64,000 nt of DNA, taken from NCBI RefSeq assembly GCF_020697055.1, contig NZ_JAJFBP010000002.1, positions 153,903 to 217,902 of the forward strand. The letters are read 5' to 3'. The translations under genes were made by a program, and so were the position numbers. The stretch's first letter is position 1. Each line of letters opens with the position of its first letter. The notes below the pieces were generated by a model. The model saw nothing but the letters and a program-made list of their open reading frames with translations. It had not been told where the DNA came from and searched no databases. Shown piece after piece: positions 58,524-64,000 of the stretch. The DNA comes from Panacagrimonas sp. GTDB taxonomy: Bacteria > Pseudomonadota > Gammaproteobacteria > Nevskiales > Nevskiaceae.

Positions 58524-59312
58524 TCAGCGGCCGGTGAAGCGCGCTTTGCGCTTTTCGACGAACGCCGTGATGCCCTCGCGCGCGTCGGCGGTGCCGGCGA
58601 CCGCCGCAAGCGCCTGCGCTTCGTCCTCGAGCTGCGACTCGAGCGGCTGGCGGAAGGCCTTGTTCAGCAGCCGCCGGATCTCGCCATAGGCGCGCGTCGG
58701 TCCGGCCGCCAGCTGGCGGGCGACCTTCTCGGACTCTTCGGCCAGCGCCGCGTCGTCGACGAGCTGATCGACCATGCCGATGGCGGCCGCCTGCTGCGCA
58801 TCGAGCATCTCGTTGAACAGGAAGAAGCGCCTGGCGCGCGCAATTCCGAGGCGCGACGCCAGCGCGAACGAAGCACCCGCATCGCACGAGTACCCGATCT
58901 GCGGATACGCCGCGCCAAAGCGCGCGCTCTTTCCGGCAAGCACCATGTCGCAACCCGCGACCAGCGCCACGCCGCCGCCCATGCAGGTGGCGTGCACCGA
59001 GGCGATCAGCGGCGCATCGAGCCGCTGCAGGCGCGCAACGCCCATGTGCAGACCGGTGGTCCACTCGCGGATGCAGTTCGGCAGGCCGTCGAGGTTGCCC
59101 GCGAACATGCGGATATCACCGCCGACGCTGAAGAACTTGCCTCGCGCGGTGATCAGCACCGCACGCACGTCCTTCAATCCCGCGATCTCGTTGGCGCCCT
59201 TGGCCATCTCGTCGCAGAAGTCCGCGTTGAACGGATTGCCGAGGTCCGGCTGGTTGAGCGTCAGGCGGACGAGCCCGTCGCTGACGCTGATCTCGATGCT
59301 CTTGTAGGCCAC
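58524..59312 (-). CDS. enoyl-CoA hydratase/isomerase family protein, PaaG-like active site
   Basis: The 262-residue crotonase-fold protein has the oxyanion GGGVALVAGCD and NEMLDAQQAAAIGMV blocks. The two hydratase glutamates are missing: Ala116 replaces the Glu of GGGxE, and the second is absent from FGAAYPQIGYSCDAGAS. An Asp (Asp144 in CDAGAS) sits where PaaG-type isomerases have their acid. It is therefore more likely a double-bond or epoxide isomerase than a hydratase. It starts at a GTG (59312) and begins the operon with the CoA ligase and the styrene-oxide-isomerase-like gene. Confidence 0.83.
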   Translation of the reverse strand: MAYKSIEISVSDGLVRLTLNQPDLGNPFNADFCDEMAKGANEIAGLKDVRAVLITARGKFFSVGGDIRMFAGNLDGLPNCIREWTTGLHMGVARLQRLDAPLIASVHATCMGGGVALVAGCDMVLAGKSARFGAAYPQIGYSCDAGASFALASRLGIARARRFFLFNEMLDAQQAAAIGMVDQLVDDAALAEESEKVARQLAAGPTRAYGEIRRLLNKAFRQPLESQLEDEAQALAAVAGTADAREGITAFVEKRKARFTGR

Positions 59313-59334
59313 GATGATTCTCGCTGCGAGAAAG

Positions 59335-59369
59335 AAAACGCCACTGACTCCGCTAAGGAATCAGTGGCG
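59335..59369 (-). terminator. rho-independent terminator after AlkB-like copy 2
   Basis: CGCCACTGA (59339-59347) pairs with TCAGTGGCG (59361-59369). On the minus strand it is followed by TTTTCTTTCTC. It lies between the AlkB-like gene and the downstream hydratase-family gene. Confidence 0.85.
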
Positions 59370-59392
59370 CGCGGTGATGCGGGGTCGGTGGC

Positions 59393-60511
59393 TCAGGCTC
59401 CGACGGTTGCGGCTTTGCCGAATTCGGTACCGGGCTCGCTCTGCCAATCGGGCCATCCGGCCTTGCGGTTCTGTTCGCGTGCGATGGCACGCTCTTCCGC
59501 GGTGGCGAACTCGGCGTCCCACCGCTTGAGCGCCGGCTTGATGATCATCTCGTGCCACAGCGGCGGGATCAGGGCGGCGAGGAAGCACACGAACACCGAG
59601 GGCATCGGGATCGCTTCCTTGTGCGGCACCAGCTTGTAATAGACCTGGTAGCTATTGAGGTGATGGTCCGCGTGGTTGGTGATCTCGAAACCACAGGTGC
59701 GCGAGAACCAGCCCAGATGGTTCCAAAGATGGCGACGTCCGATCGGCGCGCCCTTGAGTCGGATCACACCGTAGTGCTGGAAGTAGTTGAAGGACTCCAC
59801 CCAGAACCGGGCGATCAGCTGGCCGGCCAGCCCGCACACGTTCGCCTCCCAGCCGCCGATCAGGTAGATCACGACGTGGAACAGCGCCAGGGCCAGCAGG
59901 GCGCGGTACAAGCGATGGCTGTAGTGCCAGGGGCTGAGGCCCTTCTTGCGCAGCGCGCCCGCTTCCATCCGAAGCGCGTACTTCGTGCTCTCGACGACGG
60001 CGTTCGGCGTGAACGTATAGAGCGTGGCTCCGCGTGACGCGGTGTCACCATCGTCGGGCGTGGCCACGTCGATGTGATGACCGACGACGTGGCCGATGTC
60101 GCGGGTGCAATCGAGAATGCAGAGATGGCCGTAGCGACCCACGGTGCGCGCGATGGGATTGCGCATGTGGTAGAGCTCATGCGCCGCGGGCACCAGCGGA
60201 ATGACGCCCATCCAGGCCACGCTCATGATGCCGCCGATCTTCTGCCAGATCGTCAGCTCGTAGTGCGCGAGCGACCAGGCGAAGACGAAATACAGCATCA
60301 CCGGGCCCACACAGCACAGCCAGATGGGGATGTTGGCGAGCGCGGCGTTGCTCATCTTCCGCACCGAGTAGTCTCGCGGGAAGATCGAATCCAGGATGGC
60401 CAGCACCGGAAACGTGATGATGCCGGCCCACATCCAGTCACCGCCGGCGAACAATCCAGCGGCGGAAATCGCAACCACCACCACCGGGGTCCAATATTTC
60501 AAATAGTCCAT
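59393..60511 (-). CDS. AlkB/XylM-like membrane di-iron hydroxylase (copy 2)
   Basis: The 372-residue protein has the same histidine boxes at the same positions as copy 1 (HELYHM 111-116, DIGHVVGHH 138-146, NYFQHYG 242-248, NHADHH 279-284). I count about 52 differing residues, giving about 86% identity, with most differences in the first 100 residues (e.g. RISEEDLSAW versus SLAHYELTIW). It is transcribed opposite to copy 1, 12 kb away, after two acyl-CoA dehydrogenase genes (87-base gap). No MerR gene accompanies it, so the two copies are probably controlled differently. Confidence 0.92.
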   Translation of the reverse strand: MDYLKYWTPVVVVAISAAGLFAGGDWMWAGIITFPVLAILDSIFPRDYSVRKMSNAALANIPIWLCCVGPVMLYFVFAWSLAHYELTIWQKIGGIMSVAWMGVIPLVPAAHELYHMRNPIARTVGRYGHLCILDCTRDIGHVVGHHIDVATPDDGDTASRGATLYTFTPNAVVESTKYALRMEAGALRKKGLSPWHYSHRLYRALLALALFHVVIYLIGGWEANVCGLAGQLIARFWVESFNYFQHYGVIRLKGAPIGRRHLWNHLGWFSRTCGFEITNHADHHLNSYQVYYKLVPHKEAIPMPSVFVCFLAALIPPLWHEMIIKPALKRWDAEFATAEERAIAREQNRKAGWPDWQSEPGTEFGKAATVGA

Positions 60512-60549
60512 CGCGTCTCTCCTTCCAGGTGCACCGCTTCTGGTCTCTT

Positions 60550-60582
60550 CACCGGGTCACCGCGATGCAGGCGGACCCGGTG
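60550..60582. repeat. hairpin between AlkB-like and acyl-CoA dehydrogenase genes
   Basis: CACCGGGTC (60550-60558) and GACCCGGTG (60574-60582) are perfect 9-bp arms with a 15-base loop and no T-tract. It may attenuate transcription or protect mRNA between the two genes. Confidence 0.45.
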
Positions 60583-60598
60583 CGATCGCTGCGCCGCG

Positions 60599-61810
60599 TC
60601 AGGCGGCGGCGCGGCTTCCAGGCTTTCCGTCGCCGTCTATGGACCGGATCGTCGATCCGCCGGCGTGTTCCCGAAACAAGGCGCGACCAATGATGTGTTT
60701 CATCACCTCGATCGAGCCCCCCGCGATTTTCACGATGCGGGCGTCCGCATACGCGCGCGCGATCGGGTACTCCCACATGTAGCCCCAGCCGCCGAACAGC
60801 TGCAGGCATTCGTCGACCACCTTGCAGTGCAGATTCGACAACCACATCTTGGCCATCGCCGCGTCGACCTCGGTGAGCTCGCCGCGCATGAACTGCTCGA
60901 TGCACGCGTCCGTGAACACGCGTCCGATCACCGCCTCGGTCCTGAGCTCTGCGAGCTTGAACTGCGTGTTCTGGAAGTCCGCGATCGTCTTGCCAAACGC
61001 CTTGCGCTGCGCGGTGTAATCCACGGTCCACTCGATCACGGTCTCGGCCACGACGGCCGAACGGATCGCCTGCGCCAGACGTTCCTGCGCCAGCTTGGTC
61101 ATCATCAGCGAGAAGCCCTGGCCTTCGCCGCCGAGCATCGCGCTGGCCGGCACGCGCAGGTTCTCGAAGAACAGCTCCGAGGTGTCCTGGCCCTTCATGC
61201 CGAGCTTGTCCAGATTCTTGCCGCGCACGAATCCGGGCAGCTTGGTGTCGACCAGGAACAGCGTGATGCCCCGCGCGCCCGCCGCACCGTCGGTCTTGGT
61301 GGCGAGCACCAGCACGTCGGCGAGCTGGCCGTTGGAGATGAAGACCTTCTGGCCGTTGATGACGTAGTCGTCACCATCACGGACCGCACGGGTGCGGATG
61401 TTCTTCAGATCCGATCCGGCGTGCGGCTCGGTCATGCCAAGCGATCCGATCGCCTCGCCCGACACCATCTTGGGCAGCCAGTACTTCTTCTGCTCCTCGG
61501 TGCCGAAGGACTTGACGTAGGTCGAGACCAGATCGCAGTGGATCAGGAAACCGGGACCGGTGAAGCCGCTGCGCGCCATCTCCTCGAACACGACCACGTC
61601 GAAGAGGTAGTCGAGGCCGAGGCCGCCGTACTCTTCCGGGATCGTGCAGCAGAGCATTCCGGCGTCGCCCGCCTTGAGCCACAGCTCGCGCGGCACGATG
61701 CCGTCCTCCTCCCACTGCTTGTGAAAGGGGGCGATTTCCTTCTCGATGAATCTGCGCACCGTGGAGCGAAACATCTCGTGCTCTTCACGGAACAGCCGAC
61801 GCTCGAACAT
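60599..61810 (-). CDS. acyl-CoA dehydrogenase, LCAD/IVD-type (copy 1)
   Basis: The 403-residue flavoenzyme has the FAD-binding blocks SLGMTEPHAGSD and YVINGQKVFISNG and the C-terminal CLQLFGGWGYMWEYPIARAYADARIVKIAGGSIEV. Position YEGT of medium-chain enzymes is IAGG here, without the Glu, so the catalytic base is expected in helix G (QERL), as in long-chain and isovaleryl types. It oxidises acyl-CoA to enoyl-CoA, passing electrons to ETF. Its promoter at 61837-61865 overlaps the best copy of the palindromic operator. Confidence 0.9.
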   Translation of the reverse strand: MFERRLFREEHEMFRSTVRRFIEKEIAPFHKQWEEDGIVPRELWLKAGDAGMLCCTIPEEYGGLGLDYLFDVVVFEEMARSGFTGPGFLIHCDLVSTYVKSFGTEEQKKYWLPKMVSGEAIGSLGMTEPHAGSDLKNIRTRAVRDGDDYVINGQKVFISNGQLADVLVLATKTDGAAGARGITLFLVDTKLPGFVRGKNLDKLGMKGQDTSELFFENLRVPASAMLGGEGQGFSLMMTKLAQERLAQAIRSAVVAETVIEWTVDYTAQRKAFGKTIADFQNTQFKLAELRTEAVIGRVFTDACIEQFMRGELTEVDAAMAKMWLSNLHCKVVDECLQLFGGWGYMWEYPIARAYADARIVKIAGGSIEVMKHIIGRALFREHAGGSTIRSIDGDGKPGSRAAA

Positions 61811-61836
61811 ATACCGCTCCTAGTCGGGACGAAGCG

Positions 61837-61865
61837 ATAGTACGGTACCGTACTAGGTCTGTAAA
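61837..61865 (-). promoter_or_regulatory. promoter with 18-bp perfect palindrome (operator site 4)
   Basis: TAGTACGGTACCGTACTA (61838-61855) is a perfect 18-bp palindrome. On the minus strand TTTACA (61865-61860) and TACTAT (61842-61837), 17 bases apart, form a good sigma-70 promoter for the acyl-CoA dehydrogenase at 61810, with the palindrome filling the spacer and overlapping the -10. This layout fits repression by a dimeric regulator. Confidence 0.78.
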
Positions 61866-61932
61866 GACCGGTCGTCCACGGCTGAAAACGGTAGGCCCGA
61901 CCGACGATCCGCGGCCAATCCCGTCACCGACC

Positions 61933-63078
61933 TCAAAGGCTGCGCGAAATCAGCTCCCGCATGATCTCCGAGGTCCCGCCGTAGATGCGCTGGACGCGGG
62001 CGTCGGCGAACAGCCGGCAGATTTCGTATTCGCGCATGAAACCGTAGCCGCCGTGCAACTGCACGCATGTGTCCACGACCCGCCCGTGCATCTCGGTGCA
62101 CCAGAGCTTGGCGGTCGACGCGTGCAGAGCATCGAGCTGACCGAGCACGTGCTTTTCAAGGCACTGGTCCGCGAAGGCCCACCCGACGAGGAGATCGGCC
62201 TTGAGATCGGCCAGCTTGTAACGCGTGTTCTGGAAATCGGCGATCGGCTGGCCGAAGGCCTTGCGATTGCGCACGTAGTCCACGGTGATGTCGAACGCGC
62301 GCTGGGCCGAGGCCATCGACTGGTAGGCGATGATCAGTCGTTCCTGCGGCAGCTCGGTCATCAGCGTCGCAAAGCCGGTGCCTTCGGCGCCCATGACGTT
62401 CGACACCGGAACCTCCACCCCGTCGAAGAACATCTCCGAGGTATCGGACGACAGGTGCCCGAGCTTGTGCAGATTGCGCCCGCGCCGGAAGCCGGGGCGA
62501 TCGGTTTCCACCAGGACAAGGCTCAGGCCCTTGGCGCCCGGCGCATCCGAGGTGCGCGCGACGACGATCACCAGGTCGCAGTGCTGGCCGTTGCTGATGA
62601 AGGTCTTGGCGCCGCTGATCCGATAGATGTGGCCGTCGCGCACGGCGCGCGTGCGGATCGCCTGCAGGTCGGAACCCGTTCCGGGTTCGGTCATCGCAAT
62701 GGCGCAGACCGTCTGGCCGCTGACCATGCGCGGCAACCACCTGCGTTTCTGCTCCTCGGTGGCGGCGTGCAGCAGGTAGCCGGCGCAGACGTCGCTGTGC
62801 ACCGAGTAGTCGGTCATCGGGCCGGCGTATCCCGCATACGCGATCTCTTCGACCACGATGCAGTTGTGCTTGAAGCTGCCGCCCGCTCCGCCGTAGGACT
62901 CCGGAATCTGCGGACACAGCAGCCCGGCCTTGCCGCCCGCATCCCAATAGCTTCGATCAACGATGCCCGCCTCTTCCCAGCGGTCGAAATGCGGGGCGAT
63001 CTCGGCCTTGACGAAGCCACGCACGGCATCGCGGAACAGCTCGTGGTCGGCGTCGTAGACGTCTCGGTGCTTCAGCAT
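61933..63078 (-). CDS. acyl-CoA dehydrogenase, LCAD/IVD-type (copy 2)
   Basis: The 381-residue enzyme has AIAMTEPGTGSDL, YRISGAKTFISNGQ and CVQLHGGYGFMREYEICRLFADARVQRIYGGTSEIMREL. The YGGT motif and QERL helix G place it with long-chain/isovaleryl-type enzymes. It is about 40% similar to the neighbouring copy by eye, so the two probably act on different chain lengths or branched substrates. It lies 122 bases upstream of the other acyl-CoA dehydrogenase and downstream of the TetR gene. Confidence 0.9.
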   Translation of the reverse strand: MLKHRDVYDADHELFRDAVRGFVKAEIAPHFDRWEEAGIVDRSYWDAGGKAGLLCPQIPESYGGAGGSFKHNCIVVEEIAYAGYAGPMTDYSVHSDVCAGYLLHAATEEQKRRWLPRMVSGQTVCAIAMTEPGTGSDLQAIRTRAVRDGHIYRISGAKTFISNGQHCDLVIVVARTSDAPGAKGLSLVLVETDRPGFRRGRNLHKLGHLSSDTSEMFFDGVEVPVSNVMGAEGTGFATLMTELPQERLIIAYQSMASAQRAFDITVDYVRNRKAFGQPIADFQNTRYKLADLKADLLVGWAFADQCLEKHVLGQLDALHASTAKLWCTEMHGRVVDTCVQLHGGYGFMREYEICRLFADARVQRIYGGTSEIMRELISRSL

Positions 63079-63152
63079 GTCGGTCTCCGATCAGTAGCGC
63101 TGTCGCCATCGTGTCGGTCGCGACCGCGGGGAAAAAGCCCGAGGCCGTGCAT

Positions 63153-63824
63153 TTACGGGCGACGGGCGGCCTTCTTCCTCTGCCAGGCCCGCGTAAACAG
63201 GCGAACGACCGTCTCGACCGCGTGCTGCCGGCTCGCTGCGCGGCGCGAAGGCGGCGTCAGCACGTAGCGGCCCCCGCCGCTGGCGAGTCCGGTGATCTGG
63301 ATCGCCGCGTCGCGCGGCGAATCGATGTCGATCTGGCCCGCATCCTTGAGCTGCTGCAGGTACTCGACCAGGGGCCCGGCCGCTTCGCTGCTGTCGTCCA
63401 GCATCGCGCGGCCCAGCTTGGGAAAACGTTGCGCCTCGGCGACCACCAGCCGCATCACGGCGAGGTAATCGGGATGGGTGTAGCCGTCGTACAGCTTTTC
63501 GACGATCTCGCGCAGCACCGTTTCGAGCGGCAGACCACGGTCCACCATCGCACCCAGGCGCTCGCGCACGGACAGCTGCGCCCGGCGCACCACGTCCTCG
63601 AACAACGCCTCCTTGGTCTCGAAGTGCCGGTAGAGCGTGAGCTTGGCCACGCCCGCTTCGCGCGCGATCTTTTCCATGCTCGCGGCTGAGAAGCCGTGCG
63701 CGCGGAACACGCGCAACGCGGCGTCGAGGATGCTCCGGCGCGGCCGATCCGCTTCCCCGCGTCGCGGGCGCCCGCGGGGCCTTCCGGCAGGTGATGGTTG
63801 CGGCTTCTCGGTGTCGCGCCTCAT
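63153..63824 (-). CDS. TetR-family regulator (candidate regulator of the GGTACC regulon)
   Basis: The protein (about 223 residues) has a Pro/Arg-rich N-terminal arm, then a TetR helix-turn-helix (FSAASMEKIAREAGVAKLTLYRHFETKEALFEDVV) and a TetR_C_7-like helical domain. It is divergent from the SDR gene at 63912. The intervening 87 bases contain TATGGTTCCATA (63879-63890), a variant of the palindrome found at four other promoters, so this protein is the best candidate to bind it. ATG 63824 was chosen over an upstream GTG at 63842; neither has a ribosome site. Confidence 0.88.
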   Translation of the reverse strand: MRRDTEKPQPSPAGRPRGRPRRGEADRPRRSILDAALRVFRAHGFSAASMEKIAREAGVAKLTLYRHFETKEALFEDVVRRAQLSVRERLGAMVDRGLPLETVLREIVEKLYDGYTHPDYLAVMRLVVAEAQRFPKLGRAMLDDSSEAAGPLVEYLQQLKDAGQIDIDSPRDAAIQITGLASGGGRYVLTPPSRRAASRQHAVETVVRLFTRAWQRKKAARRP

Positions 63825-63878
63825 GGCCGCATCATGCGGCACGACGAAGGATCGCGGTCGCGCGAGAAGATGTTATCG

Positions 63879-63890
63879 TATGGTTCCATA
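63879..63890. promoter_or_regulatory. GGTTCC-centred palindromic operator (site 5)
   Basis: TATGG-TT-CCATA has perfect arms, and GTATGGTTCCATAT matches the GTAYGGTACCRTAC consensus. It lies between the divergent TetR and SDR genes, about 22 bases before the SDR start. Confidence 0.6.
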
Positions 63891-63911
63891 TCAAATAGCG
63901 GAGACTCCCTC

Positions 63912-64000
63912 ATGGCCCTTTTTTCCGCTGACGCGCTCGCAGGCAAACGCATCCTGGTGACCGGAGGGGGCACGGGCCTGGGCAAGGGCGTGGCCGGATT
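63912..64000 (+). CDS. SDR family oxidoreductase, 5' end only
   Basis: Only the first 29 codons are in the window. They encode MALFSADALAGKRILVTGGGTGLGKGVAG, with the NAD(P) motif TGGGTGLG of SDR enzymes such as 2,4-dienoyl-CoA reductases and 3-hydroxyacyl-CoA dehydrogenases. It is divergent from the TetR gene and next to the palindromic operator at 63879. Confidence 0.8.
   Translation, partial: MALFSADALAGKRILVTGGGTGLGKGVAG

Overview
The window is GC-rich and densely packed, mostly in short operons. Gene content (Hsp20, GroEL, a glgBCPA operon, DUF748, DUF1302/DUF1329 proteins, AlkB/XylM-like hydroxylases) suggests a Gammaproteobacterium that degrades hydrophobic compounds. A Nevskiales/Solimonadaceae-type or Steroidobacter-type organism is my best guess, but that is inference. 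I saw no tRNA, rRNA, CRISPR array or insertion sequence.

Layout. 0-6 kb: the end of a DUF748 gene, an epoxide hydrolase, groEL and hsp20 divergent from facing sigma-32-type promoters, and a TetR gene. 6-16 kb: a first catabolic block with a Baeyer-Villiger-type flavin monooxygenase coupled to a CoA ligase, a metallo-hydrolase/Fe-alcohol dehydrogenase/cytochrome P450 operon, and a TetR gene divergent from a phosphotransferase-fold gene with a clear operator between them. 16-23 kb: glycogen operon glgB-glgC-glgP-glgA. 23-33 kb: a trafficking module (two Tat-type DUF1329 proteins, a YCF48-like propeller, a DUF1302 outer-membrane protein, an RND/MMPL transporter). 33-37 kb: an epoxide hydrolase behind an unusual gene fusing a complete [2Fe-2S]/FAD/NAD reductase to a flavin monooxygenase, then a serine beta-lactamase-fold hydrolase. 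37-46 kb: a two-component system, a limonene-epoxide-hydrolase-type protein, an SDR, a phosphotransferase-fold gene, MarR and MerR regulators, a degenerate class II aldolase and a quinone oxidoreductase. 46-64 kb: two AlkB/XylM-like hydroxylases about 86% identical in protein and in opposite orientation, a XylA-like reductase, an aryl-alcohol-type dehydrogenase, a styrene-oxide-isomerase homologue, a CoA ligase, a PaaG/enoyl-CoA-hydratase-family protein, two acyl-CoA dehydrogenases, TetR and an SDR. An ECF sigma/anti-sigma pair with two exported proteins of unknown function sits inside this block.

How the genes may work together (inference): a hydrophobic substrate is brought in by the DUF1302/DUF1329/RND module and oxidised by AlkB-like, P450 or flavin enzymes to alcohols or epoxides. 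Epoxides are opened by three kinds of epoxide hydrolase or isomerised to aldehydes by the styrene-oxide-isomerase homologue. Aldehydes and acids are activated by CoA ligases and enter beta-oxidation. A shared palindromic DNA motif (consensus close to GTAYGGTACCRTAC) lies in at least five intergenic regions of the 32-64 kb half and overlaps sigma-70-like promoters in two, which suggests one regulator (perhaps the TetR protein at 63.2-63.8 kb) ties these operons into a regulon.
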